Shown here in pieces: positions 31,627-39,781 of a stretch of 64,000 nt of DNA (positions within the stretch are counted from its first letter, which is position 1; each line of letters opens with the position of its first letter). A model generated the notes under the pieces. That model had not been told where the DNA came from and made no database searches. It saw only the letters and a program-made list of their open reading frames with translations. Made by a program: the position numbers and the translations under genes. The stretch covers positions 52,422-116,421 of the forward strand of contig NZ_AJTQ01000222.1 of the NCBI RefSeq assembly GCF_000262345.1, read 5' to 3'. The DNA comes from Streptomyces xiaopingdaonensis. Lineage in GTDB: Bacteria; Actinomycetota; Actinomycetes; Streptomycetales; Streptomycetaceae.

Positions 31627-33447
31627 TCAGGCGAGCAGACGGGAGATCCGCTCCGCCGCCATCGGCTTGGCGTAGTGCCACCCCTGGCCCGCGTCGCAGC
31701 CGATCCGGCGGAGCCGCTCGGCCTGCGCCGGCCCCTCGACGCACTCCGCGGTCACCGACAGGCCCAGTTTGTGGGCGAGTTGGACGAGCGCGGTGACGAT
31801 GGTCTCGTCCGCCGGGTTGGAGTGGCGGGCGGTGCGGAAGCCCTGCACGAAGGAGCCGTCGAGCTTCAGGGTGCGCACGGGGAGGCGGCTGAGGTAGGCG
31901 AGGTTGGAGTATCCGGTGCCGAAGTCGTCGATGGCGATCCGCACGCCCATCTCGGAGAGCGCCTGGAGCGCCTGGAGCGGCCGCCCCGCCGAGCCCATCA
32001 CGGCGGACTCGGTGAGCTCCAACTGGAGCAGCCCGGAGGGGAGCCCCGTCTCCTCCAGCACCTCGGCGACGTCGGTCACGATGTCCGAGTCCCACACCTG
32101 CCGCACCGCGACGTTGACGCTCACGTAGACGCCGCCCTCCGGCCGCCGCCCCAGCCACTCCTTCGCCCGACGGCAGGACTCGGCGAGCACCCACCGCCCC
32201 AGCGGCACGATCGCGCCGTTCTCCTCGGCGAGGCCGATGAACCGGTCGGGCCCGAGCCGCCCGAACTGCGGGTGCTGCCACCGGACGAGGGCCTCGACGC
32301 CGCGGAGCACGTCGTCGTCGAAGTCCACGATGGGCTGGTACTCGACGACGAACTCCCCGCGGTCGACGGCCCGCCGCAGCGTGGAGGAGAGCGCCTGCCG
32401 GGTCATCAGGTGGGCGCTGCGCTCGGGGTCGAAGAGCGTCCACCGCGCCTTTCCGTCGGCCTTTGCCCAGTACAGGGTGGTGTCGGCGGCCTGCATCAGC
32501 TCCGTCGGCGTCGTCCCCGCCGTCTCGCGTTCGACGACGCCGACGCTCGCGGAGACGGTGAGCCGGTGGCCGCAGAGGTCGAACGGCTGCTGGAGCGCGG
32601 AGAGCAGCGCCTGCGCGAGCGCCGTCAGTTGCTGCGTGCCCGTCGAGCCCTCGACGAGGAGGGCGAACTCGTCGCCGCCCAACCGCGCGACGAGGTGGCC
32701 GCCTCCCTCGGCGAGTACGCCGCCCGCGTCCGTCCGCTCGCGCGCGGCGGCGCCCTCGGCGCAGTGCGTGAGCCGCCGCGCGACGGCGTCGAGGAGGGCG
32801 TCGCCCACGCGGTGCCCGAGGGTGTCGTTGACGGCCTTGAACCCGTCGAGGTCGAGGTAGCAGATGCCGGTGCGCCCGGTGGCCGAGTCCTCCAGGGCGC
32901 TGCTCAAGCGCTCGAAGAACAGGGAGCGGTTGGGGAGCTTGGTGACGGCGTCGTGCATCCGCAGGTGCCGTAGCCGCTCGCGGAGTTCGTGCTGCTCGCC
33001 GACGTCGGTGACGGAGAGGAGGGCCTGGCGGCCGGGTGCGGTCGAGGTGACGGCGATCTCCGCGTGGAGCGCGTGGCCGTCGGCGTGCTTGAGCCTGCGG
33101 GTGCAGCGCATGCGGTCGGTGCGGCCGTGGAGGACCTCGCGGTACGCGGCGGTCGTGCGGCCGTCGAGGCCGAGGCCGCCGAGCTCGGCGACGGGGGCGC
33201 CGACGAGCGTCGCGGGCGGGGTGCCGAGGAAGGAGCCGAGCGCGCGGTTGGCGGTGAGGACGCGGCCCTCGTGGTCGATGACGGCCATCGGGAGCGGAGC
33301 CGTGTGGAACGCGGCGGCGTAGGTGCTCTCCGGTGCTGCGGCATGCGTCTGCCGCAGCACCGGCTGACTACTTTGCGTGCATGCCTGCGGGGGGTTTCCC
33401 GGGGCGTCTCCGGAGCCTTTGTCCGGTCCTTCGAGGGGTCCGTTCAC
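31627..33447 (-). CDS. PAS-GGDEF-EAL cyclic-di-GMP signalling protein
   Basis: ATG at 33447; 606 residues, no membrane segment. A PAS domain (about residues 40-165), a GGDEF domain with RLGGDEFALL, and an EAL domain with GVEALVRWQHP, LELTES, AIDDFGTGYSNL, LKLDGSF and AECVEG follow. Both catalytic signatures look intact, and no RxxD inhibitory site is seen before GGDEF. It may make and break c-di-GMP, which binds BldD and controls development in Streptomyces. By position it could correspond to CdgA or another of the few composite enzymes of S. coelicolor. Its stop is 4 bases from the convergent monooxygenase. Confidence 0.93.
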   Translation of the reverse strand: MNGPLEGPDKGSGDAPGNPPQACTQSSQPVLRQTHAAAPESTYAAAFHTAPLPMAVIDHEGRVLTANRALGSFLGTPPATLVGAPVAELGGLGLDGRTTAAYREVLHGRTDRMRCTRRLKHADGHALHAEIAVTSTAPGRQALLSVTDVGEQHELRERLRHLRMHDAVTKLPNRSLFFERLSSALEDSATGRTGICYLDLDGFKAVNDTLGHRVGDALLDAVARRLTHCAEGAAARERTDAGGVLAEGGGHLVARLGGDEFALLVEGSTGTQQLTALAQALLSALQQPFDLCGHRLTVSASVGVVERETAGTTPTELMQAADTTLYWAKADGKARWTLFDPERSAHLMTRQALSSTLRRAVDRGEFVVEYQPIVDFDDDVLRGVEALVRWQHPQFGRLGPDRFIGLAEENGAIVPLGRWVLAESCRRAKEWLGRRPEGGVYVSVNVAVRQVWDSDIVTDVAEVLEETGLPSGLLQLELTESAVMGSAGRPLQALQALSEMGVRIAIDDFGTGYSNLAYLSRLPVRTLKLDGSFVQGFRTARHSNPADETIVTALVQLAHKLGLSVTAECVEGPAQAERLRRIGCDAGQGWHYAKPMAAERISRLLA

Positions 33448-33796
33448 CGATCGCTCCGCGGTGGTTCGATTCGTGCGGACCGTTCGGGAGCCGTGGCCTT
33501 GCCGCCGCTCGGGCGCAGATCCGCGCTGGAAATGTGCCGATCATAGAGGCCGCCGGACGAGCGGAGCCAGTGTTTGGGCGGTCGGCATCGGTCAACTGCG
33601 CACGCGGACCGGGCCCCTGGGTACGACCCTGACCGAATCTGTCCGAGCGGCGGCGACACCCTGATCGCTAACGACAGAGGGCTACGAAGGGTAGTCATAT
33701 CTCTGTGACTCGTCCGGCCTACCGGAACGGTACAGAACCGGGCATATGGGACAAGGTGGTGGGAGTTCAGCACTCCCTGATCCGGTGAGGTCCCAC
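33448..33796. other. Divergent intergenic region, no gene seen
   Basis: These 349 bases separate the c-di-GMP enzyme from the M6-like protease. The part from 33660 to 33750 is less GC-rich (for example GATCGCTAACGACAGAG and GGTAGTCATATCTC) and likely holds promoters. No open frame with normal codon bias is found. Confidence 0.6.
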
Positions 33797-35065
33797 GTGG
33801 CCCAGTCGCATATACCCCCCGAGGTGGCCGCCGTCGCCCGGCGCCGACGGGCGTACCGCGCGGCGGCGGTGCTCACCTCACTCGTCGCCTTCATGGGCAT
33901 GGCTCTGCTCGCAGGCCCGGTCACCGCCGCCGGCGGCGCCATGCCCTGCGCACTCCCTCGCACCGATGCGCACCACTCCCTGGGCACCGACACCTGGGAC
34001 GACGCGTACAAGCGCCCGCGCGGCACCTTCGACGCCGCGCTCGTTTTCCTCTCGTTCCCCGACGCGAAGCCGAAGACCACGCCCGCCGAACTCACGGCCG
34101 ACCACTTCCCCGACACCTCCCGCTTCTTCGAGGAGACCTCCTACGGAGCCTTCCACCTGCGCCCCCACTCCGCGCGCCGGTGGATCACGATGCCGAGGCC
34201 GTCCACCGCCTACGGGATACAGCGCGACTGGGACCCCGAGCGGCGCACCGACTACCTGCGGGACGCCATCGACGTCGCGGACCCGCGCCTCGACTTCGCC
34301 AAGTACGACGTCGTGTACCTCATCGCCGACCCGGACGCGCCCGGCGTCGACTCCGACGCCACGAAGGTCGTCAACTTCGACGAGCCCGTCGAGGTCGACG
34401 GCGGCGACCTGCGCCGCCTCGTCACGGTCTTCGAGCAGAGCCCGCCCGACCGGCACGTCCTGGCGCACGAGACGGCACACGTCTTCGACCTGCCCGACCT
34501 CTACCAGCAACCCGAGGACGGCAAGGCGGACTGGGACACCAGAGTGGGCGACTGGGACCTCATGGGCAGCCAGTTCGGCCTCGCGCCCGAACCCTTCGCC
34601 TGGCACCGGTGGAAGATCGGGTGGCTCGGGCCCCGCAACATCGACTGCGCACCGGCGAGGCACGGCGTCACCCGGCACTCCCTCCGAGCCGTCTCGGCTC
34701 CCTCGGGCGGCGCGGACGGAGCCGGCGTCGAAGGCCCCGACGGGACGCGGCTCGCCGTGGTGCGCACCGGTACGAGTTCGGCGATCGCTGTCGAGGCGCG
34801 GACGCGGCGGGGCGGGGACGCCTCCGTCTGCCGCGAGGGCGTGCTGATGTACCGCGTGCACAGCGACACCGCCTCGACCCAGGGTCCCGTCGAGGTGATC
34901 GACGGGCACCCGGGGACCAGCGCCTGCCTGCGCACCTCCGTCCACCCGGCGCTCGCCGACGCACCGCTGGGCGTGGGGGAGGGGCAGGTCACCGAGGAGG
35001 GGGTGCGCGTCGAGGTGACCGGGCGGGGCGCGGACGGGGAGTGGGAAGTGAAGATCACCAAGTAG
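33797..35065 (+). CDS. M6-like secreted/anchored metalloprotease
   Basis: I prefer GTG at 33797 (VAQSHIPPEVAAVARRRRA) because GGTGAGG lies upstream; ATG at 33746 is possible but has no clear ribosome site. A basic stretch and a hydrophobic helix (AAAVLTSLVAFMGMALLAG) form a signal or anchor. The catalytic zinc motif is VLAHETAHVFDLPDLY (HExxH plus downstream Asp), followed by WDLMGSQFG (the Met-turn of M6/immune-inhibitor-A type peptidases). 422 residues. It would act outside the cell. The gene is divergent from the c-di-GMP enzyme. Confidence 0.83.
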   Translation: MAQSHIPPEVAAVARRRRAYRAAAVLTSLVAFMGMALLAGPVTAAGGAMPCALPRTDAHHSLGTDTWDDAYKRPRGTFDAALVFLSFPDAKPKTTPAELTADHFPDTSRFFEETSYGAFHLRPHSARRWITMPRPSTAYGIQRDWDPERRTDYLRDAIDVADPRLDFAKYDVVYLIADPDAPGVDSDATKVVNFDEPVEVDGGDLRRLVTVFEQSPPDRHVLAHETAHVFDLPDLYQQPEDGKADWDTRVGDWDLMGSQFGLAPEPFAWHRWKIGWLGPRNIDCAPARHGVTRHSLRAVSAPSGGADGAGVEGPDGTRLAVVRTGTSSAIAVEARTRRGGDASVCREGVLMYRVHSDTASTQGPVEVIDGHPGTSACLRTSVHPALADAPLGVGEGQVTEEGVRVEVTGRGADGEWEVKITK

Positions 35066-35078
35066 TGGGCGCGCACGA

Positions 35079-35112
35079 GGAAGGCCCCCTCGCCGGAGCG
35101 AGGGGGCCTTCC
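35079..35112. terminator. Strong hairpin between protease gene and tRNA-Lys copy 2
   Basis: GGAAGGCCCCCTCG pairs with CGAGGGGGCCTTCC (14-bp stem, 6-base loop). It is placed to end both the protease transcript and the convergent tRNA transcript. Confidence 0.88.
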
Positions 35113-35120
35113 GCTGTCTG

Positions 35121-35194
35121 TGCGCCGCCAGGGACTCGAACCCCGGACCCACTGATTAAGAGTCAGTTGCTCTAACCAACTGAGCTAGCGGCGC
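35121..35194 (-). tRNA. tRNA-Lys (CTT), copy 2
   Basis: The 74-base sequence is identical to the copy at 19387-19460, same strand, with anticodon CTT and no encoded CCA. Flanking sequences differ, so the identity is limited to the gene. Confidence 0.97.
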
Positions 35195-35289
35195 CGGTTG
35201 ACGTCGTAGACCTTAGCACCACCGGAGGGCGAAGACGAAATCGAGCGTCCGCGCGACCCACGGCCCCACCTGCGGCGCAGTGCGGTGCG

Positions 35290-35676
35290 TCACTCGGTGC
35301 GGCGGTCCCTGAGGAGCTCCCGGCCGAACTCGACCATTCTGCGGGCGTACTCCTCCGTCCAGTCGGCGCGCTCCGCGATGGCCGCGTCGGTCAGCCTGTC
35401 GAAACGGCGCGGATCGGCGAGGTGCGCCGCGGCCGTCGCCTGGAACTCGACGGCGCGGTCGGCGGCGGCGCGGAAGGCCAGCGCCAGCTCCGTGGCGCGC
35501 TCCAGCGTCTCGCGAGGGTCGGTGAGCGACTCCAGGCCGAAGAAGTGCTCCTTGTCGGCCGTGGCTTCGGACGGCTCGAAGAGCAGCGGGGCCGGCCGCT
35601 TGAACCGCGGCCCGCCGCCTCCGGCCGAGGAGGAGCCGGAGGCGGACGGCTCCGGTGCCGAGGGCGGCTCGGACAT
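35290..35676 (-). CDS. Conserved hypothetical protein, 128 residues
   Basis: ATG at 35676 with GATGGAGG upstream. A Ser/Gly/Pro-rich N-terminal 40 residues precede a helical domain beginning HFFGLESLTDPRETLERATE and ending EEYARRMVEFGRELL. No signal peptide or membrane helix. It is the last gene of a run of five minus-strand genes, 102 bases after the helicase, and may be cotranscribed with the nuclease-helicase operon. Function unknown. Confidence 0.7.
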   Translation of the reverse strand: MSEPPSAPEPSASGSSSAGGGGPRFKRPAPLLFEPSEATADKEHFFGLESLTDPRETLERATELALAFRAAADRAVEFQATAAAHLADPRRFDRLTDAAIAERADWTEEYARRMVEFGRELLRDRRTE

Positions 35677-35778
35677 GTGCGTACCTCCATCGTCTGTCGG
35701 GCGCCGTCCATTGTGCGCCCCCTTCGGGCTGCGGTGCACAGGCGCCGGGACCTGGCCGGGTGCCGGCGGCGTGCGCGG

Positions 35779-37104
35779 TCAGTCGGTACGGACGGTGTGC
35801 TCGGCGAGCTCGGCGAGGACCGCGTGGTTCGCCTCCCAGCCGTCGGGGAACGCGACTTCGGCGCCGAGTTCGACGGGCTCGGCCGAGGGATGCTCGTCGA
35901 GCAGGCGGGCGACGCCCGCGCGGCACACCACGACGCAGGCGTGCCGGTGCCGCGAGGCGAGGACGCAGAGCCGGCCGCTCTCCAGGTGGAAGGAGGTGGC
36001 GTCGGGGCGGCCGGAGAGCGGGTGGAGGACGACGGTGACGTCGAACTCCCTGCCCTGGAGGCGGTTGGCGGTGTCCACCGTCACCTCGGGGAAGCCGGCC
36101 GCCGCGAGGGCGGCGCGGACCGCGGCCGCCTGGTCGCGGTGCGCGGTGCCGACGGCGACCCGGGCCTGGGTGAGCGCGGACGGCTCGGGGGAGCGCTCGC
36201 CGTACGCGAGACCGCCGCGGGTGAGCAGGCTGCGGACGACGGAGGCGACGGCGGCCACCGCCTCCGGATCGGTCCTCGGGGTGTGCCGTTCGGGGAGTTC
36301 GAGGAGGCCCCAGCCGGACGCCGCCGCCTCGTCGACGACGCGGTCGGCGGCCGAGCCGCTCGACGCCGCCTCGAACGCAAGGCGCCGGTCGCCCGGGGAG
36401 GTGCCGCTGGTGAACGGCGTGTACGGGTAGAAGGCGGAGGAGACCAGCCCCGCGGCCGACGCCGGCAGGCGCCAGGAGACCGGCAGCCGGTGGCGGGGCA
36501 GCTCGGAGTTGTGCGCGAGCAGGGTGCCGACGGCGCTCACCGAGGGGTCGTGCGCGAGGCCGGCCCACTGGCCCGCTCCGACCTGGCTGAACGGGTCCAA
36601 CTGGCCCGGGTCGCCCACGAAGAGCGCCCGTGCGAAGAGTCCGGCGACGGCGAGGAGCGCGTCGGAGCGCATCTGGTACGCCTCGTCGACGATCGCCTGC
36701 GGCCACGGGGACTCCGTCTTCACCCAGGCCCACTTCGCCGCCGTCGAGACGACGACGCCCAGCTCGGCGAGGTCGGCCGGCTTGGCGGAGGTGCGAACCG
36801 ACTCGTGGGCGTCGAGGAGGGGGTCGTACGGGTCCGGCTCGTTGCTGTGGAGGCGGCCGACGGGGAGGTTCGGGTCCGCGGTGGCGATGCGGTCGACGAG
36901 GTCGTCCACCTGGGCGTTGGTCTGCGCCACCACCATCAGGCGCCGGCCGGCTGCGGCGAGTTCGCGGGCCGCGCGGACGACGAGGGTGGACTTGCCCGCG
37001 CCCGGCGGGGAGTCCACGACGACGCCGCGCTCGGGGGAGTGGAGGGTGTCGCGGAGCACCGCGTCGACGACGGATGCGTGGCGCGTGCCGGCTTGCTCGG
37101 TCAC
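35779..37104 (-). CDS. SF1 (Upf1/Dna2-like) helicase
   Basis: GTG at 37104 overlaps the upstream stop by 4 bases; 441 residues. Helicase motifs in order: I SPPGAGKST, Ia MVVAQTNAQVDDLV, II QAIVDEAYQM, III LFVGDPGQLDPF, IV near SWRLPASA, V DTANRLQGREFDVTVV and VI LASRHRHACVVV. The compact size without large accessory insertions sets it apart from UvrD/RecB enzymes; it resembles the core of Dna2/Upf1-type SF1B motors. It is the third gene of a coupled unit with a PD-(D/E)XK nuclease and an unknown protein, suggesting a helicase-nuclease machine for DNA repair or defence. Confidence 0.88.
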   Translation of the reverse strand: MTEQAGTRHASVVDAVLRDTLHSPERGVVVDSPPGAGKSTLVVRAARELAAAGRRLMVVAQTNAQVDDLVDRIATADPNLPVGRLHSNEPDPYDPLLDAHESVRTSAKPADLAELGVVVSTAAKWAWVKTESPWPQAIVDEAYQMRSDALLAVAGLFARALFVGDPGQLDPFSQVGAGQWAGLAHDPSVSAVGTLLAHNSELPRHRLPVSWRLPASAAGLVSSAFYPYTPFTSGTSPGDRRLAFEAASSGSAADRVVDEAAASGWGLLELPERHTPRTDPEAVAAVASVVRSLLTRGGLAYGERSPEPSALTQARVAVGTAHRDQAAAVRAALAAAGFPEVTVDTANRLQGREFDVTVVLHPLSGRPDATSFHLESGRLCVLASRHRHACVVVCRAGVARLLDEHPSAEPVELGAEVAFPDGWEANHAVLAELAEHTVRTD

Positions 37105-38627
37105 AGGCGGTCCTCGGGGGTGAACGCGTCGGGAGGCTCGGGGAGCTGCGCGGGCGGGCCGCCGTGCGTCCACGGGGTCGCCTCCGGCTCCGGGAGGCCG
37201 GGGCCGCCGCGCGGTGCGTGCTCGAAGAGCGTCCAGCAGAGGCGCTCGCCCGGCTCCGGCACGCTCCCTTCCGCCGGCTCCTTGCTCCGTCCCATGCCGT
37301 TCGTGAGCCGCACCGTGAAGACCTCGCCGTGCTCGGTGACCTCGGCGCGCTGTTCGCCGCCCGAGGGCAGCGCGCGGTGGAGCCGTGCCGTCCCCCCGGG
37401 GAGCGGGCCGTCCTCGGAGCGGCAGGTGACAAGGGGGCGGGGCATCGGGCGCTTGCCTTCGCTGTACGCCATCGTGACGTCGAGCACCTCGCATGCGAAC
37501 GCCTCGCCCGCGAGGCGGCGTTCGGCCATCGTGAGGGGGTCGTCCAGCGCCTCCTGCGCGTCGAGTTCGGCCTGCGACTGCTCCCGCGAGACGAGCTTGC
37601 GGGCCGCCGTGACCGCGTCGTCCCGCCGGGGCTGGGGCGGTTCTCCGGCGCGGACGCGGTCCCTGTGATGGGTGTAGGAATGGCGGTCGCGTTTCCAACG
37701 GGCGGGCAGGTGCGCGGCGGGCGGGAGGGCGCGCAGGAGGTCGACGGCCTGCCAGACCGCGTCCCAAGTGGGGCGGAGCTGTGCCTCCACGAGGCGCGCC
37801 AGGTCGGCGGCGGCGTCCGCGACTCCCGCGTCGAAGCGGTCGATCGCGGGGCCGAGGAGCGTGTTGTCGAACGCGGGATCGGTGCTGGGGCCCGCCGGGG
37901 GGACGAGGAGTTGGCCGCGTTCGTCGCGGGCGAGTTCCGCGTGGAAGGCGGCGGCCTCGCCCGTCGTGCCGGTGGGAGGGGCGATCCAGGCGAGGAGGGC
38001 GGTGAGGTGTTGGTCCTCGAGGGTGCTCTGCCCCGTCGCCCAGTGGCGGATGAGGAGCTCGGTGACGGGAAGCAGGAGCGAGGAGCCGGGGACGCGGGCG
38101 CGCTCGGCGTAGTGGCTGAGCCAGCGGCCGAGGAGCGGCACCCGGGGCGGGGACGGGTGCGCGGCCTGCGCGTCCTCCTCGGCGGTGCGGCGGAAGCGGG
38201 TGGCGCGGCCGAGGAGCCGGAGGAACTCGGCGCCGGCCGGGTTGGGCACGAGCAACTGGGGGGCGTCGAGGCAGAGTTCGGCCTGGACGGTGACCTTCTT
38301 CCCCGTCTCGGGCTCCGTCTCCTTGCGCTCGACGTACTCCACCTCGTCGGCGGCGGACTCGATGTGCGGGAGTACCTCCTCGGCGAGCGCGGCGAGGAAG
38401 GTGCTGCGCAGCTCGCGGTTGCGCGGCTGCGGGACGGTGAGGAGCCGCGGCGCGCCGCGGTCGGTGCCGACGAGGGCGCCGAGCGGTGCGGCGTCCTCCC
38501 CGGCGGTGGTGAGCGGCACGAGCACCAGGGGGTGTTCGGCGAGGTGGCGGTGGCGGACGGTGGCGAGCGGTGCGGCCCGGCCGCTCTCGGCGGCCTCGGC
38601 CCGGGCGAGCACGGAGATCAGCGACAT
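37101..38627 (-). CDS. Unknown protein between nuclease and helicase, 508 residues
   Basis: ATG at 38627 lies inside the end of the nuclease gene (10-base overlap), and the stop overlaps the helicase start by 4 bases. I recognise no domain. The protein is soluble; it starts MSLISVLARAEAAESGRA, has an Arg-rich stretch around HLPARWKRDRHSYTHHRD, a charged helical part (VSREQSQAELDAQEAL) and a C-terminal region with MAYSEGKRPMPRP that could be an OB- or SH3-like barrel. Its strict coupling to both enzymes suggests it is a structural or specificity subunit of the same complex. Confidence 0.8.
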   Translation of the reverse strand: MSLISVLARAEAAESGRAAPLATVRHRHLAEHPLVLVPLTTAGEDAAPLGALVGTDRGAPRLLTVPQPRNRELRSTFLAALAEEVLPHIESAADEVEYVERKETEPETGKKVTVQAELCLDAPQLLVPNPAGAEFLRLLGRATRFRRTAEEDAQAAHPSPPRVPLLGRWLSHYAERARVPGSSLLLPVTELLIRHWATGQSTLEDQHLTALLAWIAPPTGTTGEAAAFHAELARDERGQLLVPPAGPSTDPAFDNTLLGPAIDRFDAGVADAAADLARLVEAQLRPTWDAVWQAVDLLRALPPAAHLPARWKRDRHSYTHHRDRVRAGEPPQPRRDDAVTAARKLVSREQSQAELDAQEALDDPLTMAERRLAGEAFACEVLDVTMAYSEGKRPMPRPLVTCRSEDGPLPGGTARLHRALPSGGEQRAEVTEHGEVFTVRLTNGMGRSKEPAEGSVPEPGERLCWTLFEHAPRGGPGLPEPEATPWTHGGPPAQLPEPPDAFTPEDRL

Positions 38628-39781
38628 GCCGCCTCCGCGAGCGCCGCGTCCCGCAGACGGGCGGCGCGGCGCAGTGCCGCGGCCGCCGGGTCGTCGGCCG
38701 GCTCTTGTTCGGACCGTGCGGCCTTCAGGACCTCCTCGACGGTGCGCAGGCCGCCCAACTCGCCCCGCACCGAGCGGCCCAGGGCCTCCACGGCGCCCGC
38801 CGCGCGGGCCTTGGAGCGGCAGTGGAAGGCGAGCTCGCAGGTGGAGAGGCACTCGGGTGCGTACGCGGCGGGGACGGAGGCGACGGCTTCGGCGAGTTCG
38901 CCCTCGGAGCGGGAGGGGGCGAAGCCGGCGCCGGCCGGGACGAGTTCCGCGATCTCCTCGATACGGGTGAGCCGGGCGAGTTGGCGGCGGGTCGCGGCGC
39001 ACTGCTTGCGGAGGTCGAGGGGGGCCGCGGTGGGGGAGTTGGAGAAGTCCTCGGGGCAGACGAGCAGGGCGCCCTCCCGGACCTCGGCGAGGTCCTCCAG
39101 CGCGAGAGCGTAGACCGCGGCCTGCCTTGCGGCGGCCCCGACCTTCGCGGCGTCGGCCGAACCGTCCAGGATCGGGAAGGACTTGATCTCCACGACGGTG
39201 ACCGAGCCGTCGGGGTGGACGGCGAGCGCGTCGGGCTCCAGGTGGACAGCGGCGCCTGCCACGGGCAGGGAGAGCATCGGGTGGTCGAGCAGGGACCAGC
39301 CGCCCGCCGCGGCGGCTGCCCGGAGTTCGAGTGCGGTGCGGCCCGCGCGGGCAGCGGGGCCCGCCGCGGTGAGCTCGGGCACCCGGACCGACCCGGGCTC
39401 GGGCTGTTCCTCGCCCGTCTGCCGGCAGAGGAGCCGGATCAGCGCGGCGCCGCCCTCGGCGGTCACGCCCGACTCGAAGGAGTGGCCGCGCGCGAAGGCG
39501 AACTGCGATCTGCCGAACGGGGCGGGTGCGCCCAGGCGTTCGGCGACGGCGCGCTTGTCGACGCCCGCGGCGTCGAGGAGGGCGCGCCGGTGGCAGCCCG
39601 GGTTGGCGGCGAGGGCGGCGAGGGCGCGTGCGTCCATCGGACGCGGCTGCACCTCCGCGCCGCGCAGCTCAGCGAGCCGCCGCGGCAGTGTCCTCCCCGC
39701 CGCCTGCGGGGGGACGTCCGCGACGGCCGGCTGCTGGTGCGCCCGGTGGGGCGTGGGCCGAGACGGCTGGGGTGTGGTCAT
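38618..39781 (-). CDS. RecB/Cas4-like PD-(D/E)XK nuclease
   Basis: ATG at 39781 (MTTPQPSRPTPH) with AAGG upstream; ATG at 39637 is an alternative. 387 residues. The nuclease core is HLEPDALAVHPDG followed by VTVVEIKSFPILDG (PD and ExK residues) and a later RQAAVYALAL helix with the QxxxY motif. Near the C-terminus APECLSTCELAFHC gives a C-x3-C-x5-C cluster; with another upstream Cys (VCPEDF or KQCAAT) this resembles the 4Fe-4S site of Cas4/AddB nucleases. Start of a three-gene coupled operon with the unknown protein and the SF1 helicase. Its 5' end overlaps the PAP2 gene by 113 bases. Confidence 0.85.
   Translation of the reverse strand: MTTPQPSRPTPHRAHQQPAVADVPPQAAGRTLPRRLAELRGAEVQPRPMDARALAALAANPGCHRRALLDAAGVDKRAVAERLGAPAPFGRSQFAFARGHSFESGVTAEGGAALIRLLCRQTGEEQPEPGSVRVPELTAAGPAARAGRTALELRAAAAAGGWSLLDHPMLSLPVAGAAVHLEPDALAVHPDGSVTVVEIKSFPILDGSADAAKVGAAARQAAVYALALEDLAEVREGALLVCPEDFSNSPTAAPLDLRKQCAATRRQLARLTRIEEIAELVPAGAGFAPSRSEGELAEAVASVPAAYAPECLSTCELAFHCRSKARAAGAVEALGRSVRGELGGLRTVEEVLKAARSEQEPADDPAAAALRRAARLRDAALAEAACR

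Noticed and set aside
19387..35194. Genomic island bounded by tRNA-Lys genes
   Set aside because: No integrase, transposase, att-like partial tRNA or composition shift was seen; the repeats are full tRNA genes, so simple duplication is the better reading.
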